DNA from: CAYNRG01 sp964399545
GTDB lineage: Bacteria > Bacillota_I > Bacilli_A > Erysipelotrichales > Erysipelotrichaceae
Length of the DNA: 64,000 bases
Reading direction: 5' to 3'
Assembly: GCA_964399545.1 (NCBI GenBank)
Contig: CAYNRG010000008.1
Coordinates: 10,025-74,024, forward strand
Shown: piece by piece, positions 15,404-23,900 of the stretch
How positions within the stretch are numbered: position 1 is the first letter of the stretch
How the letters are laid out: every line of letters begins with the position of its first letter
The notes under the pieces: model-generated
The model's input: the letters and a program-made list of their open reading frames with translations, nothing else
Told to the model about the DNA's origin: nothing
Databases searched by the model: none
Program-made: the position numbers and the translations under genes

Positions 15404-16201
15404 ATGAAGTTTGCGCTATGCTGTAGCGGTTCAAAAGGAAACTGCTTTGTTTTAGAAGAAAATGATTGTCGTTTAGTTATTGATTGTGGGTCAACGAAAC
15501 GAAGATTAGAACAGTCTTTTAGAGAATTGGGATTTTCTGTGAAAGATGTAGATGCATGCTTGATTACGCATCATCATAAAGATCACCTAAGTCAGATCAA
15601 GATGTTTAATATGGTGGATGTTTATTCGGGACAAGTGATTGAAGAAATAAAAAAATTTAATCTTTTAACTCCTTTAGAATCGTTTGAAATTAAAGGGATT
15701 AAAATAACACCAATCCCCTTAAGCCATGATGCAGAAAATACATTGGGCTTTGTATTTGAAACAAAAAAAGAAAAGCTAGTATACATTACGGATACAGGAT
15801 ATATCAATACGGTATACATTCCACTTTTATATGATGCGGATTACATTGTTTTAGAGAGTAATCATGATATTGAAATGTTGATGAATTCCAATCGTCCTCA
15901 TTTTATCAAGTCGAGAATTTATTCAGACAATGGACATTTATGCAACGAAGATTGTGCTGCAACGATAGAAGCGATTATTACTTCACGCACCAAAGAGATT
16001 ATTTTAGCTCATCTTTCAGAAGAAGCGAACACCCCTCAAAGAGCATTAGAGGTAAGCGTGAACGCCCTTTTAAATAAAAAAGAACACTTGCACCCCAATC
16101 TTGTGGTGATGGCGGCGGTGCAATATGAAATGATTCAAGGAGGAAGTGACTATGAAGAAGATTCTTATTGCAGTAATCGTTGCTTTGTTGGTTTGGAGTA
16201 G
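15404..16201 (+). CDS. walJ: WalJ (YycJ)-like MBL-fold hydrolase
   Basis: Metallo-beta-lactamase-fold hydrolase of about 265 residues, orthologous by sequence and position to WalJ/YycJ, linked to coordination of cell division with replication; the in vivo substrate is uncertain (a 5-prime exonuclease activity has been described for the Bacillus protein). MKFALCCSGSKGNCFVLE opens the domain, and THHHKDH (zinc motif, His56, His58, Asp60, His61) is intact. The start at 15404 gives the standard N-terminus and lies 1 bp after the stop of the M23 gene, implying re-initiation because no clear ribosome site exists; an in-frame ATG at 15380 is the alternative. Its 3-prime end overlaps htrA by 50 bp. 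Confidence 0.88.
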   Translation: MKFALCCSGSKGNCFVLEENDCRLVIDCGSTKRRLEQSFRELGFSVKDVDACLITHHHKDHLSQIKMFNMVDVYSGQVIEEIKKFNLLTPLESFEIKGIKITPIPLSHDAENTLGFVFETKKEKLVYITDTGYINTVYIPLLYDADYIVLESNHDIEMLMNSNRPHFIKSRIYSDNGHLCNEDCAATIEAIITSRTKEIILAHLSEEANTPQRALEVSVNALLNKKEHLHPNLVVMAAVQYEMIQGGSDYEEDSYCSNRCFVGLE

Positions 16202-17231
16202 TTACCTTACCTTAGAACTGAGCCAATTAAAGAAGAAAATGGAAAGGGAAGAGGTAGTCCAACAAGTAAACCATTACACATTAAATGGAACAACAACAGA
16301 TCTAACCAAAGTTGTTGAAGAAACCGAGGCAAAAGTTGTTGGCATTACCAGTGTCATTGATGATGAGCAGACTAGCTTTGGAAGTGGAGTAGTTTATGCC
16401 ACAGAGGATGGGGTTGTGTATATTGCAACCAATGCTCACCTTGTTAATCGTGCTATGGAGATTAAAGTTCTTTTCCATAATGGAAAAGAATATGCAGGGG
16501 AGTTAGTCGGTGTGGACCGTCATTCTGATTTAGCTTTGTTGAAAACTGTACCAGAATTCGAGGTTGAACCTTTTGTGTTGGGTAATACCAATATGGTAAA
16601 AAAAGGTGAATATGTTTTAGGAATTGGAAATCCAATTAGTAAAGAATTTTTCGGAAGCGTTACGTTTGGTATTGTGTCAGGAAAAAATAGAAGAATGAAT
16701 TTAGATGTTAATGAAGATGGAATTGTTGATTGGGATTTATATTTTATTCAAACCGATGCAGCGATTAACCCCGGCAATAGTGGTGGAGCACTAATTAATA
16801 TTCATGGAGATTTAATTGGGTTGACAACTATGCGTGTTGCAGGAGTTGAAACAGAAGGCGTGAACTTTGCAATTTCAATCAATGAGATGATTCCTATTTT
16901 AAATCAGCTGAAAGAAAAAGGTAGTGTGCAACGCACAATTGTAGGACTACAAGTTGAAGATGTTTCAGAATTAACCATTTACCAAAAAGCAGCAAGAGGG
17001 ATTGCTTTGGATCAAGTAAAAGGGCTCATTGTGACCCAAGTATTACCAGAGACTCCTTCAAAAGAAATGGGGGTTATTGAGGGAGACATTCTTGTAAGCA
17101 TTAATGGTACTTCAGTCTCAACATTCAAAGAATTTAGAGAAATTCTATATCGGTTAGAAAAGGATTCACAAATTCACGTTGTTGTTTTAAGAGATAATCA
17201 AGAGTTAACCTTAACTGGAGTATTAAAGTGA
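16152..17231 (+). CDS. htrA: HtrA/DegP-like trypsin-type serine protease
   Basis: Membrane-anchored quality-control protease (HtrC/YycK position in Bacillus). One N-terminal transmembrane helix (KILIAVIVALLVWSSYLTLEL) is followed by the protease domain with the triad His96 (TNAHLVN), Asp126 (DRHSDLALLK) and Ser210 (NPGNSGGAL), and by one PDZ domain from about residue 265 (VTQVLPETPSKEMGVIEGDILVSINGTSV). Length 359 is typical for single-PDZ forms. The start at 16152 follows AAGGAGGAAGTGACT; the in-frame GTG at 16146 lies inside that spacer. It overlaps walJ by 50 bp and rlmH by 4 bp. Confidence 0.94.
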   Translation: MKKILIAVIVALLVWSSYLTLELSQLKKKMEREEVVQQVNHYTLNGTTTDLTKVVEETEAKVVGITSVIDDEQTSFGSGVVYATEDGVVYIATNAHLVNRAMEIKVLFHNGKEYAGELVGVDRHSDLALLKTVPEFEVEPFVLGNTNMVKKGEYVLGIGNPISKEFFGSVTFGIVSGKNRRMNLDVNEDGIVDWDLYFIQTDAAINPGNSGGALINIHGDLIGLTTMRVAGVETEGVNFAISINEMIPILNQLKEKGSVQRTIVGLQVEDVSELTIYQKAARGIALDQVKGLIVTQVLPETPSKEMGVIEGDILVSINGTSVSTFKEFREILYRLEKDSQIHVVVLRDNQELTLTGVLK

Positions 17232-17704
17232 TTAGAATTATAGCCGTTGGGAAAATAAAGGAAAAATACTGGGTTTCCGCAATTAAAGAGTATGAAAAAA
17301 GACTCCAAACCTACACTAAATTAGAGATTATAGAAGTGGGTGATGTTGCCTGTGGCGCGAATGCATCCAATGCGGAACAAGAAATTGTGAAGAAGCAAGA
17401 AGGGGAAAAAATTCTATCGAAGATCAAGGAAGACGAGTTTGTTATTGCTTTGGATTTACATGGAAAAGATTATAGCTCGGTAGAGATAAGTGAGGAGTTA
17501 AGTCGAATTTTTACTTATCAGACAAGTAGGGTTACATTTGTTATAGCAGGTTCCCTGGGGTTTTCAAAAGAGGTGATTCAACGCTCTAATTGTCGTTGGA
17601 AACTCTCTAATTGTACTTTTCCACATCAAATTGTTCGTGTTTTAGTAGTTGAACAGGTTTATAGAGCGTATAAAATCATGAAAAATGAAATTTATCATAA
17701 GTAA
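17228..17704 (+). CDS. rlmH: 23S rRNA (pseudouridine1915-N3)-methyltransferase RlmH
   Basis: SPOUT-class methyltransferase of 158 residues that methylates pseudouridine 1915 in helix 69 of 23S rRNA, on assembled ribosomes. Signatures are the N-terminal IIAVGKIKEKYW, EGEKILSKI, FVIAGSLGFS (knot SAM loop) and the C-terminal HQIVRVLVVEQVYRAYKIMKNEIYHK. The start is GTG at 17228, overlapping the htrA stop in GTGA. The walJ-htrA-rlmH order matches B. subtilis. Confidence 0.95.
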   Translation: MIRIIAVGKIKEKYWVSAIKEYEKRLQTYTKLEIIEVGDVACGANASNAEQEIVKKQEGEKILSKIKEDEFVIALDLHGKDYSSVEISEELSRIFTYQTSRVTFVIAGSLGFSKEVIQRSNCRWKLSNCTFPHQIVRVLVVEQVYRAYKIMKNEIYHK

Positions 17705-17708
17705 AATC

Positions 17709-17737
17709 TTGTATATTATTAGATTTTGGTTTAAAAT
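17709..17737 (+). promoter_or_regulatory. Probable promoter of ptsH
   Basis: TTGTAT (17709-17714), a 17-bp spacer and TAAAAT (17732-17737), 36 bp before the HPr start codon. The -35 is weak. Confidence 0.5.
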
Positions 17738-17773
17738 AAGAAGAGTAAGACTAAAACTAGGAGGAATAGAAGA

Positions 17774-18040
17774 ATGAAACAAATTTCAGTATTAGTAATT
17801 GATCCAGTTGGGTTACATGCACGCCCTGCAACTGTAGCCGTAAATGCCGCAAGCAAATTCAAAAGTGAAGTGAAAGTAGAATATAAAGGACGTACAGTAA
17901 ACATGAAATCTATTATGGGTGTTATGTCACTTGGAATTCCTACACAATCTGAAATTGTAATTACTTGCGATGGTGAAGATGAAGAAGTAGCTATTAAAAC
18001 AATTGAAGAAGTATTACGTTCTCAAAAAGTAATTGCTTAA
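17774..18040 (+). CDS. ptsH: Phosphocarrier protein HPr
   Basis: HPr, 88 residues, carries phosphate from enzyme I to the sugar-specific PTS components. His15 lies in GLHARPAT, and Ser46 in MKSIMGVMSLGI is the site of HPr kinase in Firmicutes; P-Ser-HPr is the co-repressor of CcpA. Both residues are present, so the protein should serve transport and catabolite control. AGGAGGAATAGAAGA precedes the ATG. It is monocistronic here, with its own promoter and terminator; enzyme I (ptsI), which often follows, is not in the window. The cre boxes at 31933 and 35842 are plausible downstream targets of this pathway. Confidence 0.97.
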   Translation: MKQISVLVIDPVGLHARPATVAVNAASKFKSEVKVEYKGRTVNMKSIMGVMSLGIPTQSEIVITCDGEDEEVAIKTIEEVLRSQKVIA

Positions 18041-18055
18041 GAGAAACATAATTTA

Positions 18056-18085
18056 AAGACGATACGCAAGAGTGTCGTTTTTTTT
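18056..18085 (+). terminator. Terminator after ptsH
   Basis: A 10-bp stem (18056-18065 with 18072-18081), one G-T wobble inside and one near the base, followed by a run of T. Confidence 0.85.
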
Positions 18086-18103
18086 CATAGAGGAGGAAAT
18101 CGA

Positions 18104-19801
18104 ATGATTGAGAAAAAAATAGAACTTTGGCTGAATCATCCAAACTTAGATCCAGCATTAAAAGAAGAATTGAAACAGATGAATGAACAAGAAAGAAGAG
18201 ATGCTTTTTATACGACTATCGCCTTTGGAACAGCGGGGATGAGAGGACTTTTAGGAGTTGGAACAAATCGTATGAATATCCACACATTAAGAAAAGCAAA
18301 TGTGGGATTTGCGACTTATATTTGTGATGCTGGTGAAAAAGCCAAACAACAGGGAATAGCTATTGCCTATGATAATCGTCATATGTCCAAAGAATTTGCG
18401 ATGGATTCTGCACGACTTCTTGCGACCTATGGTATCAAAACATATGTGTTTGAAAGCTTGCGCCCAACACCAGAGTTATCCTTTGCTACTCGACTTTTCC
18501 ATTGCTTTGGGGGAATTATGATTACAGCATCTCACAATCCAAAGGAATACAACGGGTATAAATTGTATGATGCTGATGGATGTCAGCTTATTCCTGAATT
18601 AGCCAATCAAGTTATTGCCCGGGTTAATGCAGTTGAAGATGAATTATCAATCAATGTTGCACCTACACCAGAACAAGAAAAGTTAATCGAAATTATTGGA
18701 GAAGAAGTGGATGAACTTTACTATGAAAAAGTCTTGAGTATTCAACTAAATCCCGATGTGAAAAAAGATATTAAAATTGTCTTTTCTCCAGAACATGGGA
18801 CAAGTAATCTTCCAGTTCGAGAGTTATATAAGCGAGCAGGCTACAATTGCATTCCAGTTTTAGAACAGTGTGATCCAGATCCTGATTTTTCGAATACGAA
18901 AACTCCTAACCCTGAAGAAGCAGCAGCCTATGAAAAAGCAATTGATATTGCGAAGCAAGAAAATGCAGAAATCATTTTAGTTTGTGATCCAGATGCAGAC
19001 CGAATGGGAGTAGGGGTTCAACATCAAGGAGAATACATAATTTTGACTGGGAATCAATCTGGTGCTTTATTGATTGAGTATATTTTAGGGCAGCGCACTC
19101 AAAAAGGGAGTATGCCAAAAAATCCAATCCTATTCAATACAGTAGTTACAGGCGATTTGGGAGAGAAAATTGCTGCATCCTATGGAGTTGAAACTGAGAA
19201 AACATTAACGGGATTTAAATTTATTGGTGAGAAGGTTGCGAAGTATGAAAAAACTGGTGAAAAAACCTATGTCTTTGGCTATGAGGAAAGTTATGGTTCT
19301 CTAATCTCGCCATTTGTAAGGGATAAAGATGCACCGCAAGCTTGCTTAATGCTTGCAGAAGCAGCAGCTTTTTATAAGCAACAAGGGAAAACGTTGGTAG
19401 ATGTATTAAATGACCTTTATGAAAAACATGGATTTTATGATGAAACTCAATTTTCGATTATGTTAGCAGGAGAGGATGGAGCAAAAAAACTTCAAGAACT
19501 GATTGCTAACTTAAGGAAAAACAGATTAGAAACGATTGCGGATATTTCCGTTATAGGCTGGGAAGATTATGGAACGATGGAACAAATGAAAGAAGGGAAA
19601 CAGAGCTCTTTAGAAGGTTTTAGTCCTTCAGATGTTCTAAAATATTACCTAAGTGATGGTTCTTGGATTGCAGTTCGACCAAGTGGTACAGAACCAAAAT
19701 GTAAGGTATACTTCTGTGTGCTAGGTTCTAGTTTAGAGGAAGTTGAAAGAAAATCAAAACAATATCAACAAGCGATGAAAAAAGTAACTAGTGGAGAATA
19801 A
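18104..19801 (+). CDS. pgcA: Phosphoglucomutase / phosphomannomutase, PgcA type
   Basis: Alpha-D-phosphohexomutase interconverting glucose 6-phosphate and glucose 1-phosphate, 565 residues as in Bacillus PgcA (YhxB). The phosphoserine loop is ITASHNPKEYNGYK with Ser143. The metal loop is CDPDADRMG near residue 300, the sugar-binding loop GYEESYG is near 405, and the phosphate-binding RPSGTEPK is near 525. AGAGGAGGAAATCG precedes the ATG. It sits directly upstream of glgB and pulA, and its product glucose 1-phosphate is the substrate of GlgC/GlgD encoded 14 kb further on, so a role in glycogen synthesis as well as cell-wall sugar nucleotides is likely. Confidence 0.93.
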   Translation: MIEKKIELWLNHPNLDPALKEELKQMNEQERRDAFYTTIAFGTAGMRGLLGVGTNRMNIHTLRKANVGFATYICDAGEKAKQQGIAIAYDNRHMSKEFAMDSARLLATYGIKTYVFESLRPTPELSFATRLFHCFGGIMITASHNPKEYNGYKLYDADGCQLIPELANQVIARVNAVEDELSINVAPTPEQEKLIEIIGEEVDELYYEKVLSIQLNPDVKKDIKIVFSPEHGTSNLPVRELYKRAGYNCIPVLEQCDPDPDFSNTKTPNPEEAAAYEKAIDIAKQENAEIILVCDPDADRMGVGVQHQGEYIILTGNQSGALLIEYILGQRTQKGSMPKNPILFNTVVTGDLGEKIAASYGVETEKTLTGFKFIGEKVAKYEKTGEKTYVFGYEESYGSLISPFVRDKDAPQACLMLAEAAAFYKQQGKTLVDVLNDLYEKHGFYDETQFSIMLAGEDGAKKLQELIANLRKNRLETIADISVIGWEDYGTMEQMKEGKQSSLEGFSPSDVLKYYLSDGSWIAVRPSGTEPKCKVYFCVLGSSLEEVERKSKQYQQAMKKVTSGE

Positions 19802-19817
19802 ATTAAATTAAAAATGT

Positions 19818-19844
19818 AAAGTCATCTTGAAAAGGGTGACTTTT
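19818..19844 (+). terminator. Terminator after pgcA
   Basis: AAAGTCATC (19818-19826) pairs with GGTGACTTT (wobble included) ending at 19843, followed by TAC and T residues. Confidence 0.7.
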
Positions 19845-19866
19845 ACTTAGAGATACCCAAAAATAA

Positions 19867-19895
19867 TTAAAATAATAAGGTAAATGTGGTAAAAT
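19867..19895 (+). promoter_or_regulatory. Probable promoter of glgB-pulA
   Basis: TTAAAA (19867-19872), a 17-bp spacer and TAAAAT (19890-19895). Transcription would start near 19902, which argues against the in-frame ATG at 19905 as translation start. No cre-like box is visible here. Confidence 0.5.
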
Positions 19896-19919
19896 GGAAG
19901 AGAAATGAAAGAGAGAAAG

Positions 19920-21746
19920 ATGATGCAACAGTTGGATATTTTTCATCAAGGATATTCATTGGATATCCATCACTTTTATGGAGCCCATATTACAGATAAA
20001 GGGGTTTGCTTTTGTGTGTATGCTCCAAGTGCTCAATCTGTCCAGATTATTGGTAGCTTTAATAATTGGGATGGAACTTATCATGTTATGGAAAAGATTG
20101 ACTCACGGGGAACATGGTTGTTACATATCGATGGAGTAAAAGAATGGGAAAGCTATAAATATCGTCTTTTAACTGCAGATAATAAATGGATAGATAAAGC
20201 AGACCCTGTTGCTTTTTATAGTGAAACACGGCCAGAGACAGCATCTAAAATTGTTGATTTAAGAAATATTGAATGGACCGATGAAAAGTGGATGCGTGAG
20301 CGAACCAAAAACTTTAATAAACCATTGAGTATTTATGAAGTTTATGCGGGAGCTTGGAAAATTCACGAGAATGGAATGCGATATACTTATCAAGATTTAG
20401 AGACACAGCTAATTCCATATATTAAAGAAAAAGGCTTTACTCATGTCGAGCTAATGCCGTTGAGCGAACACCCTTTTGATGGTTCTTGGGGATATCAAAG
20501 TCATGGTTACTTTTCCTGTACATCACGATATGGAAATCCAAAAGAGTTTGCTCAATTTGTAAATGCGTGTCATCTACAAGGAGTGGGAGTCATTATCGAT
20601 GTAGTTCCAGTACATTTTGTTAAAGATGCACATGGGTTAGTTCAATTTGATGGTTCTGCTGTCTATGAATATCAAAAAGCAAGTGATGCTGAAAGTGAAT
20701 GGGGAACCCTTAATTTCGATTTATGGAAAGAAGAAGTACGATCTTTTTTGATGAGTAGCTTATCTTTTTGGTGTGAGAAGTATCATATTGATGGTATTCG
20801 CATGGATGCGATATCTAATTTGATTTATTGGAAAGGAAATAAGCAGTTAGGAATAAATGAGGGTGCATTGAATTTTATTAAACGAATGAATCAGAGTTTA
20901 ATTGAGAGATATCCTCAAGTTATTTTAATTGCTGAAGATAGCAGTGATTTTTCTAAAGTCACTCACGCAACATGGGCTGGAGGGCTTGGATTTGATTATA
21001 AGTGGGATTTAGGATGGATGAATGATACATTAAGCTATTATAAAAAAGATCCAATTTTTCGTTCCTCTATCCATCATTGTTTGACTTTTTCTATGGCGTA
21101 TTTTTATTCGGAACGCTTTTTGCTTCCTCTATCACACGATGAAGTTGTTCATGGCAAAAAAACGATCGTTGACCGGATGTGGGGAGACTATCATCAAAAG
21201 TTTAGTCAAGCTAAAAATTTATATACCTATATGTTTACTCATCCGGGTAAAAAATTGAATTTCATGGGGAATGAAATAGGAATGATCCGTGAGTTTGATG
21301 AAGATAAAGAAATGGATTGGTTTCTATTAAAGTATCCAAAGCATGATGCATTTGCACGTTATTTTAAAGATTTGAATCAGCTTTATTGTTATCACCCTAG
21401 CCTAAGTCGCTATGATTATGATTATGAAGGATTTAAATGGATTGATGCAGATAATGCTGAACAAAGCATCTATAGTTATTATCGAGAGTGCGAAGAAGAA
21501 GTGATGGTAGTTTTATTGAATATGACACCTCAATCTCATGAAGTGGTTAAAATAGGAGTTCCTTATGAAGGAGATTATGTAGAAATATTGAATTCAGAGA
21601 AAGATATTTATGATGGATGTAACATGTGTAATTATGAACCGATTCAGACTGAAAAAGAATCGATGAATCAATTGCCATATACACTTTGTGTACGAGTTGC
21701 TCCATTTGCAGCAATAATTTTAAGACATCAAAAGAAGGAGGATTAG
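19920..21746 (+). CDS. glgB: 1,4-alpha-glucan (glycogen) branching enzyme
   Basis: GH13 enzyme that introduces alpha-1,6 branches into glycogen, about 608 residues. An N-terminal CBM48 module (GAHITDKGVCFCVYAPSAQSVQIIGSFNNWDG) precedes the TIM barrel. Catalytic residues are in place: nucleophile Asp296 (DGIRMDAIS), acid/base Glu339 (LIAEDSS) and Asp407 (LSHDEVVHGKKT). ELMPLSEHPFDGSWGYQ is a branching-enzyme signature. The start at 19920 follows GAGAGAAAG; 19923 (the second ATG) and 19905 are alternatives. pulA begins 2 bp after the stop. The two genes are separate from glgC-glgD-glgA, 12 kb downstream. Confidence 0.95.
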   Translation: MMQQLDIFHQGYSLDIHHFYGAHITDKGVCFCVYAPSAQSVQIIGSFNNWDGTYHVMEKIDSRGTWLLHIDGVKEWESYKYRLLTADNKWIDKADPVAFYSETRPETASKIVDLRNIEWTDEKWMRERTKNFNKPLSIYEVYAGAWKIHENGMRYTYQDLETQLIPYIKEKGFTHVELMPLSEHPFDGSWGYQSHGYFSCTSRYGNPKEFAQFVNACHLQGVGVIIDVVPVHFVKDAHGLVQFDGSAVYEYQKASDAESEWGTLNFDLWKEEVRSFLMSSLSFWCEKYHIDGIRMDAISNLIYWKGNKQLGINEGALNFIKRMNQSLIERYPQVILIAEDSSDFSKVTHATWAGGLGFDYKWDLGWMNDTLSYYKKDPIFRSSIHHCLTFSMAYFYSERFLLPLSHDEVVHGKKTIVDRMWGDYHQKFSQAKNLYTYMFTHPGKKLNFMGNEIGMIREFDEDKEMDWFLLKYPKHDAFARYFKDLNQLYCYHPSLSRYDYDYEGFKWIDADNAEQSIYSYYRECEEEVMVVLLNMTPQSHEVVKIGVPYEGDYVEILNSEKDIYDGCNMCNYEPIQTEKESMNQLPYTLCVRVAPFAAIILRHQKKED

Positions 21747-21748
21747 AA

Positions 21749-23884
21749 ATGGCAAGAGATGTAGCTATTGTAGCTTACCTAGATGATTTTGGTTATGTGA
21801 GAATTGAAGTTTCTCATCGGTTTTATCAGGGGAATTGTAGTTCCTTTTACTTAAGATCAGAAGATGGAAGTGTTCATGACTGTGTCATTAGACAAGTGAT
21901 TAATCATAAGGAGTATACGCAGTATGATTGTACAGTTCCACCAGAACATGATTTTTCAAAATCGATGGTTGTTATTGATAATCATGGTCGTCAGGTTCCA
22001 CTTCAAATTCGTTTTGTAGTAAGGAAACCCTTGTTCCATGAAAAATTTACGTACAATGGAAATGATTTAGGACCACAATATCAAAACGACCAGACGACTT
22101 TTAAAGTATGGGCACCTACGGCGACCAATCTTGTTTTAGCACTCGAAGTGGATGGAAAGACAAGCCTCCACCCGATGACTAGAGAAGAAAAGGGAATTTA
22201 TCAAGTAGTAGTCCAAGGAGATTTGCACCAAGCAATCTATAGTTACTATGTTAGTATTAATGGTGGCGTGATTCAAACGACAGATCCATATGCTTTATCG
22301 AGTACAGCTAATGGAGGAAAAAGTGCAGTTGTAGATTTAAATCGTATTGAGAAATCACAAAAAAATTCATGCGGACCGTTAGAGAGTTGGGTAGATGCCA
22401 TTCTTTATGAGTGTAGTGTGCGCGATTTAACAATTAGTAAAACATCAGGCGCAACTACTCATGGAACCTATGAAGCTTTTGTTGAAAAGGGTACAAAGTA
22501 CCACCAACATAAAACAGGCTTTGATTATATTCGAGAGTTAGGAGTTACCCATGTCCAATTGATGCCGGTTTATGACTTTGCGACAGTGGATGAAGAAAAT
22601 TCAAAACGTCAATATAATTGGGGATATGATCCCTTGCACTATTATGGACCAGAAGGGTCGTTTAGTTCAAATCCCAATGATCCTTATGCAAGAGTTCAAG
22701 AATTAAGGAAATTAGTTGATTCGTTTCATGAGGCAGGTCTTCGTGTAACGATGGATATCGTTATTAATCATCACTATGATGTAGGAATGTCAGCACTACA
22801 TCGGTTAGTTCCATATTATTATTTTCGATACAATGACCAAGGGCAATTATCAAATGGATCATATTGTGGAAATGACTTTAGTAGTGTTCAACCAATGGCT
22901 AGAAAATATTTGGTAGATCATCTATTAATGTGGATTGATGTATATGGTATGGACGGTTTTCGTTTTGATTTGATGGGAATCATTGATGTAGATACGATGA
23001 ACCTAGTTGTGAAGAAAACAAAAGAGAAAAAACCAGAGTGTATGATTTATGGTGAAGGCTGGAATATGCCAACGGCCTTAGATGATAGAAACAAAGCGAT
23101 GATTGCTAATAATGAAAAAATGCCACAAGTTGGACATTTCAACGATATGTTCAGAGATTCCATTAAAGGAAAATCGATGGAAGGTCATAGCTATGAGAAG
23201 GGATATTGTACAGGTGATGGTGATTTTGCATTTAATGTTGCCAGTTGCCTTGCGGGGAGCGTAAAAGCAGCCAATAGTCATAAGATTTTCCAACAACCAC
23301 ATCAAACTATCAATTATATAGAGTGTCATGATAATCAAACCTCATGGGATAAGATGAAAGACTGTTGTAAAGAAGATACTAGAGAAGTTCGACTGGAAAG
23401 ACAAAAAATGATGATTGCTTGTACACTACTAGCTCAAGGAGTTCCATTCCTTCATTGCGGGCAAGAGTTTTGTAGAACTAAATTAGGGTATCACAATAGT
23501 TATAATAGTCCAGATTCTATCAATCAAGTTGATTGGGAGCGAATGATTCGATATGAAGAGGTTGTTCGTTATACAAAGACATGTATTTCAATTCGAAAGA
23601 ATTTTGAAGCTTTCCGATTGAGAACCGCAAAGGAAATTGAGGAAAATGTTTCTTTTGAGTATTTGGATGGGAATGTTCTAAAATATACGATTCAGCATAC
23701 TGATTCACGGCTGAACTGTAAGGGAATTGTAATGATTATTAATCCTTTTGGAATACAGAGAAATTTTTGTTTACAACAGCAAGTGAAGGTTATTTTAGAT
23801 AATCAGGGATTTAATGCAAAATCTAATCGAACAACAGATGTAGTAGTACAGCCACACAGTGTTCTAGTGTGTGCCATTGTTTAA
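21749..23884 (+). CDS. pulA: Type I pullulanase (debranching enzyme)
   Basis: GH13 debranching enzyme that cleaves alpha-1,6 links of pullulan, glycogen or branched maltodextrin, about 711 residues. The YNWGYDP heptapeptide (residues 289-295) is the type I pullulanase hallmark. Catalytic residues are Asp407 (DGFRFDLMG), Glu436 (YGEGWN) and the Asp of ECHDNQTSWDK. An N-terminal CBM48-like region (TFKVWAPTATNLVLAL) precedes the barrel. There is no signal peptide, so it acts inside the cell on storage glycogen or imported dextrins. The start at 21749 follows AAGGAGGATTAGAA, 2 bp after the glgB stop; the two are surely co-transcribed. Confidence 0.94.
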   Translation: MARDVAIVAYLDDFGYVRIEVSHRFYQGNCSSFYLRSEDGSVHDCVIRQVINHKEYTQYDCTVPPEHDFSKSMVVIDNHGRQVPLQIRFVVRKPLFHEKFTYNGNDLGPQYQNDQTTFKVWAPTATNLVLALEVDGKTSLHPMTREEKGIYQVVVQGDLHQAIYSYYVSINGGVIQTTDPYALSSTANGGKSAVVDLNRIEKSQKNSCGPLESWVDAILYECSVRDLTISKTSGATTHGTYEAFVEKGTKYHQHKTGFDYIRELGVTHVQLMPVYDFATVDEENSKRQYNWGYDPLHYYGPEGSFSSNPNDPYARVQELRKLVDSFHEAGLRVTMDIVINHHYDVGMSALHRLVPYYYFRYNDQGQLSNGSYCGNDFSSVQPMARKYLVDHLLMWIDVYGMDGFRFDLMGIIDVDTMNLVVKKTKEKKPECMIYGEGWNMPTALDDRNKAMIANNEKMPQVGHFNDMFRDSIKGKSMEGHSYEKGYCTGDGDFAFNVASCLAGSVKAANSHKIFQQPHQTINYIECHDNQTSWDKMKDCCKEDTREVRLERQKMMIACTLLAQGVPFLHCGQEFCRTKLGYHNSYNSPDSINQVDWERMIRYEEVVRYTKTCISIRKNFEAFRLRTAKEIEENVSFEYLDGNVLKYTIQHTDSRLNCKGIVMIINPFGIQRNFCLQQQVKVILDNQGFNAKSNRTTDVVVQPHSVLVCAIV

Positions 23885-23900
23885 GGGAAAAGAGGGAAAT

